Below are positions 46,165 through 57,534 of a stretch of DNA of 64,000 bases, one piece after another. The notes below the pieces were generated by a model. It searched no databases, was not told where the DNA came from, and worked only from the letters and a program-made list of their open reading frames with translations. A program made the position numbers and the translations under genes. This DNA is from Henckelia pumila (lineage: Eukaryota; Streptophyta; Magnoliopsida; Lamiales; Gesneriaceae), in the NCBI RefSeq assembly GCF_033568475.1, contig NC_133123.1:3100001-3164000 (forward strand). Reading direction: 5' to 3'. How positions within the stretch are numbered: the stretch's first letter is position 1; every line of letters starts with the position of its first letter.

Positions 46165-46265
46165 TATATTAAGACAATGTCTGCAACCTCTAAATATAAG
46201 TGATTATGTGTTTTTTTCCACAAATTTATTAAAAAAAAATTCGTAATAATTTATTTTTAGAAATG
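46165..46265. mobile_element. Small inverted-repeat MITE, family A, second copy
   Basis: CCTCTAAATATAAGTGATTA at 46187 and the inverse TTATTTTTAGA near 46252 match the arms at 2993 and 3049. The left end is TTAAGACAATGTCTGCAA. Confidence 0.5.
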
Positions 46266-46649
46266 CAAACACTGACTAAATATCAGAATCAATTCATTGA
46301 ATGTAATTTAGGATAATGTCAAATTCATCCACCCTTACACCTTGTAACCAAACCATTCACATAAATTTATCTTGTTCATTGTATAAATATTAATCACTTA
46401 TATTTATAGTTTACAAACACTATTTAACTACTATCTATATTTGAATTGCAAGTGACTTCGAAAAAAAGAAAGGTGTAGCGAGTGTGGAATGCCCATCAAC
46501 CAGAAAAGCATTTGATTGTTGCATATCATAATAGCATGGATCTACAGGAATTTACCGGACAAAATCAAAATGATTGTTCCAAATCATAATATCATGGATC
46601 TACAGGTATTTCCCAGACAAAAGCAAAACCAGTTCCATAACTCCTTTGT

Positions 46650-48934
46650 TCATATGTGCGGATCAGCATGTACTTGATTTGCTAGCATCTGTCTCAACAT
46701 TTCGGATCTATGAATGCTCAGATTACGAAGCTCTTCCAAAATGCCAATATAACCACTCGAAGTGGCGCCTGGAACTGAGGAAATGTACGTTCTAAATCCA
46801 GTCTTCAGAGCTTCAGAAACAGATTGATTCAGAGGATGGCTTGTTTCACTACCGAAAGTTTCCTCGACATATTTGAGATAAGGAGCAAATACCATATGAC
46901 ACTCGTTAGATATAAGAATATTCGACGTTTGTTGTTTGACAAGCTGAGGAACATGATCATATCCCAAAGGATGTAATCTCTTGAGCGGTGGTGGTGGTGC
47001 CTGATGCTGCTCCAAGATGGGAACTTCTTGAAACTCGGCAGGCATTTTGTGAATCAAACCCAATGTACTTCTATGTTCCAGAATTCTCTCATCTCCAAGG
47101 TAGAGTTTGAATTTGAAGGTTCTACACGCACCAAGGTTAAACGGCATATCACAATTGGCGCCCGAACCTCTTTTGTTTTGATATCCAGGATAGTGCTTGA
47201 TACTGAAAACAGGAAGCCCCACAAGAAACAAATCACACTCACATGCAAGATCCTCAATCCTCCACTGGTTATATGGAGGCGCAACTTTGTGATTTATATG
47301 AATTTCACCATCAACCATCAGCATTCTTCTTGCATCCCAAAAGAATCCACGGACTAGTTTCCTATGCATACTGTAAACATGTCTAGTTAACACAAAAGAC
47401 CTGACGCGAAAAGAAGAATGTGGTTGTATTTTGCAGGTTTGAAGTGGTCAATAACATAATTCAAGTACGCAACATGAAAAGTTGAAAACAAACCTAAGAG
47501 GCTACAATAATAATTTCTAGTATTTGTTTCGTTACCACTAAAACTATTCTGTTTGGTGTCCTCTTTAAATGCTAGCAACACACTACCATAAGAACATAGT
47601 TGCTCTTTAAATCCTATGAGATCACTCGTGAATATTCATGCACACGAAGATGTTATATATGAACAAATAGAGCAATCAACCAAGAAAATAATGCTGAGGA
47701 ATACTTTTTACTGGAAGAGAGGCGTACTCGATAAGAGTGGGATCGTCTTCCCTACCAAGGAAACCAACATGAGGGAAGTTATAAATAATTCTGTGAAATT
47801 TCTGGTATTGAAGGTCACTGTAAACATTCAAGCTGGTGGCATCCACTTCATATATCAGTGTCCCACCCAAGATTTCCAGATACCTTACATTAGTTTCTGC
47901 ATTCTTGTATTTCTGAATCAGTTGATCTGGTACCATGTTTCGACAAGAAAGAAACTTGACCGATTAAGACATAACACAAGCGATAGAACAAACACGATAT
48001 TGGAACAATATTGCATAAAATTTTTTAAAAGTCGGCATAGTCAATCGTTTGTAATCTTTCTGGAGGAACAGACTGTATTCAATGTCCAAACTAAGGGAAG
48101 AGATGGACACAGAGATGTCCAAATCTTAACCTTGTACTTAAATATGGAATCAAGTAAAAGAAGTCATACAATAGAGCAAATAACAGAAATACTCCTTTAG
48201 TAACTGATCAAACATACATTGGCACAACTTTAACCAAGTTGTAAACATTAATTCACGCTAAGGTAAAAAATAAAAATGAAAAAACACATTAATCCATGTT
48301 AAACTAGATCGTGCAGAACAAAACTTGTTATTAACAAATGTATGACATGAAATTGCAACCGGACCCAAAAGTAGATATTTCTCACAAAATGCAGCTGTAA
48401 CAGAGCAAACTCAACAAATGACCCAAATGAAATAAGGCATCTGCCCTGCGATCAAACAGTCTCAACCTAACAAAATATATATCAATCAAATATATACAAA
48501 TACGGGAGCCAATTCCAAATGCAGAATTTGGATTTCCTCCCAAAAATGGATTAAACTTCTGCTCTCCAAATCCCGAAACATCGATCATGGTCTTAAAGAA
48601 AGAAAGAATCAGACAAAACAACCAAAATGAACGAGTGAGTAAAATCAACCGGACAAGATAAAGCCAAAGCAACAGCCCCTGTCTGTGTAAATGAATGTGG
48701 GTTAACGCGAGGAAAAAATCACGAATGAAAAAATCCCAGAAGAATAGCGGCCCAGAAAATACCATAAGAGTCCAGAGTGGTGGCCACGATGTTAGTTGCA
48801 GAGCGAAAAGCCATAGCCAAACACAGTGAAAAAGAGAAGTCCCCTTCTCCCACCAAGAGGATGGAATGAGCCGAAGAATAGTGCTTTATCCATCTTTCTT
48901 CCCTTCCCAACATCGCATTTTCGATGGCTGCCAT
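46650..48934 (-). CDS. DUF2431 / BMT5-like domain protein, copy B
   Basis: Exons 48763..48934, 47728..47926 and 46650..47370 join in phase to 363 aa. It starts MAAIENAMLGREERW. The motifs ILLVGEGDFSFSLCLAMAF, LIQKYKNAETNV, IIYNFPHVGF, MHRKLVRGFFWDARRML and GEIHINHK are all kept. The C-terminus, HADPHI, is nearly that of copy A; two extra residues come from a proline run (QAPPPPLKR). Exon lengths 1 and 2 equal those of copy A and splice sites are conserved. There are no stops, so both copies may work. It arose by the same local duplication as copies A and C. Confidence 0.85.
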
Positions 48935-50707
48935 TATCAACGTGATTCTTTGAAGGGAAAAGATTCAAGCTTTTCACCAACTGTTGAGTGTTGTTCTTCC
49001 TCTATGATTTTCCATGGAAAAATAATTTGAAAACAGTGAGTCTTGAGAGAACCGCTTTCCTTCCACTACTGATGTGATTGACGGGACTTGTATCAAACTT
49101 TTTTATCTTAAAAAAAGACTTTATTTTTAATTGTAAAATGAAAGAAAAGTTAACTTCCATGGGCAATGATAGATTACTTAATGGGATATAAACAATAAAA
49201 AAAATTGTGCTTAATTTGAGAAGATGGAAGAAGTTTTACATAATTCCAAAACTACACTGTGACTTCAAATAATTGGCCTTGTATTATATATAGTAATAAA
49301 TATTCATCAATATTTTCAAATTCATCGCCACAAAAAATTATTCTTATTTGTAGTCAAATATCTTTCTTTTTTTTTTTTAGCAAAGTCAAATATCTTCTGT
49401 GTCGAAATAAAGTAGCATGTATTTGAAAATGTTTAAATTAATGGAGTAGGTAAATTTTTGATATGTTATCAAGTGTTTGGTTTTTTTACTGATATTGTTT
49501 TGGATTAGTTCGTCACACTCACACAACAACAAACATGTCTTGTGTTGTTTATTTGACTAGCGTGATTTGCAGTCTATTATATTAATTCAAAAGTTTACTC
49601 AGTGTGCACTATAAGATAACGACTATATATTTCAATGTCATAAAAAAAGTTGCATATTGATTGTCTTCTCTATCTAACACAAAAAAATTCAAATTTAATA
49701 TTAGATTTCAATTTTCATATTCGATTCTAACCATCTTCTTTCAAATTAAAAAATACACAAAAACTCGCGTGATATCTTCTCACTCAATTTTATAAAACGA
49801 ATATATGACTAAACCTAACACACATAAAAGAATATTACTTTTTATATCGAATATATTATTTTTTATTACAAATATAGATAAACCCGACTCATATTCCTTG
49901 AAAGTTGAGACGTCACACTAAAGGTCTACCCAAAGAAACAAAGTTGCATGAGGCAAACTTGTAAATAATTAAATTAGCAGAAACTCACATATGTTGAGTG
50001 TGTTCTATAATACAAATATTATATAAATATAATATTTTTTTTGTTATTATGAATTACTTCTCATTAGTGGAACATGGATAGTTTAAAAAAACACGGTGAA
50101 ATAATTTGGAAAGTGGGGGTAATAATCTTTAAATTTTTATTTTTGTGTATTTTTAATTTTAATGAAATAATCAGATTGTTTTTTTTTCTAGACCATTAAA
50201 ATGATCAAAACTGTTATTACTTGACCATCTTACTTAAAATAAAAAAATATTAATGTAAACACGGTACCATGGATGAGTTACATGATAATATTGTAGAGAT
50301 TAAATGTATGAATACAGACATTGAATGTAGGTTTACAATAATACGGTTTAGTGTTGTATATTTTAGTAAATAAAATTAGCTTTTTTCTGTCACAAGTAAA
50401 TAATTTTAACCATATAAGATAAGTTTCTTCCATGCAAATTTTTACTTAAAGCAATGATCTTATTAACTTCATTTTTTTCATCTGCAAAATGAAGTATTTT
50501 ATTTTTACCGGTACAACTTACAACTTTAGGTTCAGATCAAATTTTGAATAACAATGCAGGCAGCAAATATTTTTCATCGCCTGGCAGTATTTGAAGCAGA
50601 GGCATACCCAGTTTTGTCTTTATTCAAAATTGGTTTTTAAAACAATTAAGAAAAATACTCTATTTTTTGTCTCCTCTGTGTTGCTTAATGGCTACATTTC
50701 TTTGTAT
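48935..50707. other. Promoter side of DUF2431 copy B and duplicated spacer, unit 3
   Basis: 48935-49090 matches the upstream sequence of copies A and C. 49880-50715 is similar to 40100-41070. It is non-coding. Confidence 0.5.
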
Positions 50708-50715
50708 ATTGGAAA

Positions 50716-51426
50716 TAGGGCCGGAAAAATTGACAAAATTTTCGATCTGTTTTTTATTTTCAACCCGTTTTCTGCTGGAATTTTTTTTTGACCCGAATTT
50801 TACTCGATCCGAGTGGTTGGGATTTTTTCCGACCCGATCAATTTCGGGATCAGGATTGGAATAAACAACTCTTTCCGACGAGATTTTTCGACCCGAATAT
50901 ATTAATAATATTTTTTAATTAAAAAATACAAATATTTTTTATAATTATATGTATTAATGTTAATATTTTATAATTATCTCCCAAATAATTATTTTTTTAT
51001 ATATATTTATTTTTTAATATTAATGTTGATTTATAAATTTTCATTTTGTTTTTTTATTATTTGAAATAATTATATGTTTTTATTGTATTAACCAAATATT
51101 TATTTTAGTTTATTTGTATTTTACTAAAACGATGTTTTAGTTCTTAATGGTTATATACAACAAAATTTTACTTTATTTGTAATGTGCTAAAAAATTGTTT
51201 GATTTTTCTCATAATTTTTTTTTAAAAAAAAAAAATTCATTGATTTGTTTTTTAAAAAAAAAATTTGGGAAAATCCTCTCCCTACCCGACGGGATCTCGA
51301 ACTGAATATTCGGGTCCCGACACTTTTCGGGTACGTGATCAGGTGGAAAAAAAATCTCAATTCTTATTGGGACGAAAATCGGGGTACGGAGGTTAAGGGA
51401 CGGGTCTCGACCCGATCCCACCCCTA
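50716..51426. mobile_element. hAT-type non-autonomous element with 8-bp target duplication
   Basis: A 711-bp insert between ATTGGAAA at 50708..50715 and at 51427..51434. The ends are TAGGGCCGG and CCCACCCCTA, short inverted repeats starting TAGGG as in many plant hAT elements. The paralogous segment at about 41060-41080 reads ATATTGGAAACATATAATTC with no insert, so the boundaries are exact. The sequence is rich in GACCCGA and CGGGTC words near the ends and has an AT-rich core. No transposase was seen. Confidence 0.82.
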
Positions 51427-51494
51427 ATTGGAAACATATAATTCTTCAAGAAACCGTCAAAATATTGAACCCAACGGGAGTATCTAAATAAATG

Positions 51495-51978
51495 ATTGTA
51501 TGTTGTTGGTGAGTTAATTTGTGTCTCATATTGGTTGGGTAAATATTCTAGTGAGTCCCTAACATACACAAGGACAACTCTCACATCTTGAGCTATTGGT
51601 GTGTTAATTTGTGTCACACATCGGTTAGATAAATATCCTGAAAGCCCTTAATATACACAAGAACAACCCCAGTTCAAGTCAATTTCTCAATATGATATCA
51701 GAGTCTAGGTTTCAACGTTATGTCTTGTTATGCCTATAATTGGGTGCACACAAACCATCGTAACCCATCATTAAACGGGGCACATCGACCCATCTTTTAG
51801 GCGGGTTGGAAAAATGCCAACCTAACCCACCTAATTTGCATGACGGAACGGACCAATCCGACGACCTAGCTCATTTTGACACTTCTAATCCTAAATATAC
51901 ACAATAATAACCCTCACCTCTTTGAACTAGCTTTTTGGATTAATTAAATCAAAGTCAATTTCTCAATACATGCATTAT
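51495..51978. mobile_element. LTR-retrotransposon (TRIM-like) remnant
   Basis: Absent from the paralogous site near 41124. It begins TGTTGGTGAGTTAATTTGTG. After a block ending CAATTTCTCAA comes ATGATATCAGAGTC, like a degenerate tRNA-Met primer-binding site. The same block end (GTCAATTTCTCAATA) recurs at the right. An internal partial repeat (TAATTTGTGTC, then ATATACACAAGrACAAC) is present. There is no coding region. The superfamily is not certain. Confidence 0.5.
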
Positions 51979-52055
51979 ATCTTAATAGATTTTGGAGTAT
52001 TTTTATGACGACTTTTTTAGATGTTGCAAATATTATATCTGAACCGGAAAAAAAA

Positions 52056-52492
52056 TTAAAGATTAGCGTGAACGAAGGCTGAAGCGAGCCTCTCCCTGAC
52101 GTCGATGGCTCCGGCGAGGCTGAGATGCACCACATCCAATGGTTTCACGCTCCTTTGCTATCCACGGTTATCACATTTCTAAGTTGTATTTCCATATATC
52201 TGAGCTTCCCGTATCTTCTCCTTGTATCTTCCCAGACCACTTGCAATCACCCCCTTCAAACAACAGCTAGCATTTATAAATATATACAAAATAATTGTGG
52301 GTAGTTAATTGAATTTAAATATCACAACACATATGTTACGTACCACAAAAACAGGAAGTTGGGGCATCCTTATATCAGATCGAAAATCCGTGATGAACTT
52401 CATCAGTCTCTTACGATAAAGTCGAGCATTTTCACATGTGAACGAGTCATTCTGCCCTTGGTACCAAAGCATAGCCCGAAGGCGGTTTTTCA
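52056..52492 (-). pseudogene. SASA/DUF303 esterase pseudogene, 5'-truncated
   Basis: It matches the 3' part of the esterase at 41362. Exon 1 remnant: RAMLWYQGQNDSFTCENARL then YRKRLMKFITDFRSDIRMP and a conserved donor. Exon 2 remnant: 52056..about 52252, ending AFVHANL. The N-terminal two thirds, including the signal peptide and the GQSNM nucleophile block, are missing upstream of about 52492. Exon 2 has a 4-base deletion and a compensating 4-base insertion relative to the intact copy. Confidence 0.8.
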
Positions 52493-53374
52493 ATTTTGGA
52501 GTGTGAGTGATCATTTCGCCCATACTTGAATTAATCTTTGCCCCAAAATCAACTTCAAAATTTGAAATTAGAGATTTAAAATGAATTTTACAAGTGATTA
52601 TGACTTTCATCATTATGATCTTCTAACAAGTAATTGAATATGGTAAATAATCAGAGCCAACTTTTATGCGCACCAAAACAATTTTAAATCCAAAGGAAGA
52701 AACATGCTGGTTTAATGATAAAATACATAATTATAAAACACATGTGACCACATAACTGCATCCTTTTAATAAATTAAACACTCAAACACACCCACAGAAC
52801 CTTTTACCTAATCTATAGCTCACAGCCTGCGTTTTGAGGTATTTTCTTAATGGCTAAGCAAAAACCCTATCACAAAAAGGTAATAGCACTACCCGTAATG
52901 CATCATCTACAACACGCCGTAGATTTGGATGAACATTTGACCGTCCAGATTCTTCCTCGTTAGAATTCCAAGAAAGTGCAAAGTTGCACAAGTTCTTTGT
53001 CAGGGCATTTTCTTTTTATCTTTTTTTATCCTTTGCGCCATGCATTAATTTATAACTAATGAATCATGATGCAATTGAAATATATATAATTGTGTAGTTA
53101 GTGCCCTAACACTTCTTTTTACCATGGGGCTCGTGTAAAAGAAACAATTCCAACCCATAAATCTATGGCGTATAAACTTTAGATCCCATATTCATCTCCT
53201 TTTGTTTCAATTTAAAGAAGTATTTGGCCCCCACTAACATTTGAAAGCTTCTTTTTCCCGACTTTACTAACATACCTCACCCCACCTCCAACTTCATTCA
53301 ATAATTAACAATCATCTTCGTTTTCCTTTCTCATTTCTTCATACATAAGATTTTCTTGAATTTATTCTCAAAAA
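52493..53374. other. Upstream region of the LEA_2 gene
   Basis: No coding region. The last 200 bp are C/T-rich (CTCACCCCACCTCC), typical of a plant 5' leader, and probably hold the promoter of the rightward gene. Confidence 0.4.
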
Positions 53375-54121
53375 ATGCGTCCCCTCCCACCACCACCCCC
53401 CTACACACCTACCCTCAAGCAAACAAAACCATCTCCTCTTTATCAAATTGTGTCATCTAACCAAGCCAAGAATCATCTGGATTTGTCACCAGAGGCTTTA
53501 CCATATAGTAGAAAGCTCAGAACAAGAGAGCAACCGATTCTCCGGCAACCTCGAAGAACTAATCCAATTGTATGGTGTGGTGCAATCCTATGTTTGATAT
53601 TTAGTGTACTTCTCATCTTCTTTGGTATTGCTACTTTAATCATTTTTGTCGCTATCAAACCGAAAAGTCCAGTTTTCGACACTCCAGCAGCAAGTCTTAA
53701 TGCTATCTACTTCGATTCCCCAGAGATTCTAAATGGTGACATAGTATTTCTTGCTAATTTTTCGAACCCAAATCGGAAATTAAATGTTAGATTTGAGTAC
53801 CTGTATATCGAGCTCTGTTTTTCAGAGAATCCGATAGCTAGCCAAGTTCTTCAACCCTTCAGTCAGAATCCTGGAGAAGCACGCTTTTTATCGGTCCATT
53901 TGCTATCAAGCTTGGTGCATCTGCCGCTAAACCAGTCTCTGGAACTTCAAAAGCAGGAGCAGGGGAACAGAGTTGTCTATAACGTAAAAGGGACTTTCAG
54001 AGTTAGAGTTAAACTGGGTATGGTTCATTACTCTTATTGGTTGCATGGGAATTGCCAGTTAGAGATGACGAGCCCACCTAATGGTGTATTATTAACCCAC
54101 AGCTGCAGAACCAAGAGATAA
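53375..54121 (+). CDS. LEA_2 / NDR1-HIN1-like (NHL) membrane protein
   Basis: A single exon of 248 aa from ATG at 53375. A proline-rich cytosolic N-terminus (MRPLPPPPPYTP) is followed by a basic stretch (RQPRRTNP) and one membrane span (about 65-94, WCGAILCLIFSVLLIFFGIA). An LEA_2 beta-sandwich follows, about 105-235, with IYFDSPEILNGDIVFLANFS, NRKLNVRFEYLYIELCF and RVRVKLGMVHYSYWL. Length and topology fit NHL proteins, which sit in the plasma membrane and are linked to defence or stress responses; the specific role is unknown. It has the same order relative to DUF2431 and RGI-type genes as a remembered Arabidopsis block. No defect was seen. Confidence 0.85.
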   Translation: MRPLPPPPPYTPTLKQTKPSPLYQIVSSNQAKNHLDLSPEALPYSRKLRTREQPILRQPRRTNPIVWCGAILCLIFSVLLIFFGIATLIIFVAIKPKSPVFDTPAASLNAIYFDSPEILNGDIVFLANFSNPNRKLNVRFEYLYIELCFSENPIASQVLQPFSQNPGEARFLSVHLLSSLVHLPLNQSLELQKQEQGNRVVYNVKGTFRVRVKLGMVHYSYWLHGNCQLEMTSPPNGVLLTHSCRTKR

Positions 54122-56229
54122 GAGAAAGGAAGAATGTACTCCTCACTCCTACTTCTTTCTTGTGCATTTATGAGGCTTTGATCTAAGCTATCAGCTATGG
54201 TTTTAATATTAATACTTTTCAAATGATAAAATGGTATGGAGATCTGCAAAGCAACCTAAAAGTGTTACACAAGTGTTTTCTAATTGTGGCAAAAAGATGA
54301 AAAGAGTTTCAACTAACCTGGAGATTTCAAATACTGTTCCTCGCCTATAGATCACATGGCAACACAATTATGCACCAGATCATCAAAAAATCAGAGCATA
54401 GACTTTCTTCATCCAAGAGATTATGCATTTATTGGCTATGGCAGTAAAGCAGCGAGTATACTCATTCAGCCTCAGCTGAGATATTATTGAAGAGGATGAT
54501 TGCATGCAGACGTCATTCAATGTGTTTCACTGCTTGATCCATTGATTGAATCCATTTCTTCAAATTTAAAAGTGAAATCACTGTATTAGAGGAAGGGTGG
54601 CATTATCAAGCGCTCAGATATACCGAGAACATGTTACATAGAATCCATCAGTATCACTGCGTGTGATTCAGGATAAGTTCGCGTATAAGCTTATCCAGTC
54701 ACAACTTCTTTCTACCTGCAAGATTCAGGGTGTTGAAGGCAAATTTTCCGTAGAAGGCAAATTTTCCGTATAGATAAAAATAATCTTCATTAACTTGTCA
54801 TTTTATATATAAATACTTCATGGCCTTTAATGTTCGCCTCAGCTTTCTTATATATAGATACAAAGTTGTCATGCAGCCAGTCTCCATAAAAGATCAGCAT
54901 GCAACTCAACCAAAAAGTGTCCCAAATACTAGCAAGCCAAAGATTACTAACAGCGAAAATCAGAAAATAAGAGTACAATGAACCATCGAAACAATTTACA
55001 GAGTAAAAAATTGAAAGCTAAAATAAAATGTATTGAATCACACATACAGCAACCATTGATGAATAACACGTGCTCAAGATGACAAAGACACTGTTTAGCA
55101 ACACATATGACATAACACATTGCATATAAACCAGCATCAATAATTCCAGGAGGGCTAGTAACTGTAAAGTGCAAATATAGAAACCAAAACCAACCATTAA
55201 TTAATTGTTTCTAAAACTTCCTTTAATAAAGAGTCCTGAAGGAAAAAGCTTAGCTCATATAGAAGCAAAAATTCAATTAGCCAAAGTTCTTTCTCTAGTA
55301 TCCCTTTAATTATCATCCCCAAATTCCCATAAAACTCACATTTCTGAATTTTCATTGAAATTATTTTACTTTAACGTGTCAGATATGCATCATTTTCACC
55401 AACCTTCATTTCCAAATTAGAATTTTCAACAGCTTCTTCAGCTCAAACAAAGGGCAAAAGCTTTCTTTTGCATGAAGCTCGCCACACAAGAAAACACAAC
55501 TCCAAGGCCTTAGAAATGTTTGGGAGAGCTTGTAAAAAACATTTCTCAGCTTTTCATTCACAAAATTTAAAATTTTGTGAAAGAAAAGCTGAGAATTATT
55601 TCTTATCTGAACCTTTGCTTAAACCCAACAAGGACAACACAATCAGGCAACACCCTCGTAATCTCAACTACACACCAACCTCAAAATCCCTCATCTAGCA
55701 GAACAGCCACATTGTTAGCAGAGGCTGAATCAGAAGTCAAAACCTACCTCAAGATAACATTTCTATTATCACAACATTTCTCTGTCTCACCTGAGATTCT
55801 ACAGGGTTTGGAATAAAAATCGTTCCAATTGCTGAAGAAGGGAATTTTCAATGGGTGGAAGTGTTAATCGTTCTCCAATCAAGTCAATAAGCGAGATAAA
55901 AGTTTAGAATGGTTTTGGCGTAAACTTAATAAAAAATCAAATTCCTGATTATCTTCCATTTCACAAAAAGATGGGCATAATCATATGGATATATCTAATT
56001 AAAATCGAAAGCAAGATAAATCACAAACCCACTAGTGCACTCGAACTAAAATAACATAAGAGGTATCAAGGAAACAGAAATATATTTATGATTGTCAAGA
56101 CAAGCAAAACTACATAGAAATTGACATTTAGCCACAGTAACATACAACCCGTCGATGAAATCCTAATGCAATGCCAAAACACCTAATCTACAGAAACTCG
56201 AGAATCCCCAGCACCAAGCTCCCATTTTC
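54122..56229. other. Intergenic region between LEA_2 and histone H4 genes
   Basis: The first 150 bases are probably the LEA_2 3' UTR and the last 100 the H4 3' UTR. A family-B MITE fragment is at 55514..55605 (GTTTGGGAGAGCTT and a TCTCAGCTTTTC hairpin). Short open frames lack domains. Confidence 0.45.
55514..55605. mobile_element. MITE, family B, fragment
   Basis: The left end AAATGTTTGGGAGAGCTT resembles 6396..6412. An inner hairpin TTCTCAGCTTTTC ... GAAAAGCTGAGAA has an AATTTTAAATTT-type loop. The right terminus is lost. Confidence 0.5.
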
Positions 56230-56550
<321 letters not shown>

Positions 56551-56828
56551 TTAGGGTTTCTGTAGCAGAGAGAAAAGATCGATTGAAGCAATTGTGCTGT
56601 CAGTTGTGATGTGGGGGAGATTTTATAGAAATCTGGAGATGTGCTACAATCAGCGATCCGAGTCATGTAGTTTCTCAGCCGTTGATAGACTCATCGACGG
56701 TTGAAAAACGTCTGATCAATTTGGTAAGGATCCAATTTTATTTTTCAATTTAATTTAATTCTCTTTTGAACAGCGCCCTTTTAAATTCCTGCCGGGCCAG
56801 TTAAGCGCCCAAAATTTCCTTTGGCGGG
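56551..56828 (-). promoter_or_regulatory. Histone H4 promoter elements
   Basis: Read on the minus strand: TATAAAA at 56621..56627 about 80 bases before the ATG; a telo-box AAACCCTAA in the leader (56551..56559); an octamer-like CTCGGATC near 56655-56663 (7 of 8 to CGCGGATC); and, on the plus strand, an E2F-like TTTGGCGGG at 56820..56828. These are common in plant H4 promoters. Function is inferred. Confidence 0.5.
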
Positions 56829-57534
56829 CTAGACAATTAAATTTTTTATTTAAAAATAAAAACGCCCAATAAAAGACATGATTTTATTTTACTCGAGTGG
56901 ATATTCACCTAATGCCTGTGTTAATGAAACAGAAATAGTGAAATTATTTCAATTTTAAAAATTATTAACTTTAATTTTAAAATTTGAAGATGTTTTTATA
57001 AAGTATGTTTAACTTTAATAAATACTATGAATTAGTGCCTGGTTGCATGCATTGTTTCTTTCTAAAATAAATTTATGCCAAATTTACTTTAATTGATCAA
57101 TTCTTTATATAAAGATTAGTACACTATTATAGAATAAATACAATATGATAATTATTTAAATTTTAAAGGAGTAAAATGATGATTTCAAAATTTTCAGGGC
57201 TCAAATGCCAGTGGCATAATAATATTGATAAATAACAAAAAAAAAATGAATAGGGATAATATTGTTTCTTGCTTCTATTGGCATGCCTGACTAGTGCCTT
57301 CACATTTGCCTTTAGGCCTTTAGGAAGGTTTTTTTTTTTTTAAACACCTTTTAGGAAGTTAGAAATTTTGTTTGCACAATAAACTCACTAATATTAGGCC
57401 AAAGGAATATGAGATGTGCCATTTTTTTATTTGATTGTAAGTTGTAGCAATGGATTATCACATGGAAAACATGTACAATCCACCTTCACAAGAAGATACT
57501 CATCCACTATAATCAAACTAAGATGCATTGTTTT
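56829..57534. other. Intergenic DNA between H4 and the receptor kinase
   Basis: AT-rich; includes the 3' flank of the leftward kinase gene. No feature was seen. Confidence 0.45.

Noticed and set aside
45908-46165. 85-codon open frame on the minus strand
   Set aside because: The composition is plausible, but no family is recognisable, splice sites were not found and it ends in AT-rich sequence.
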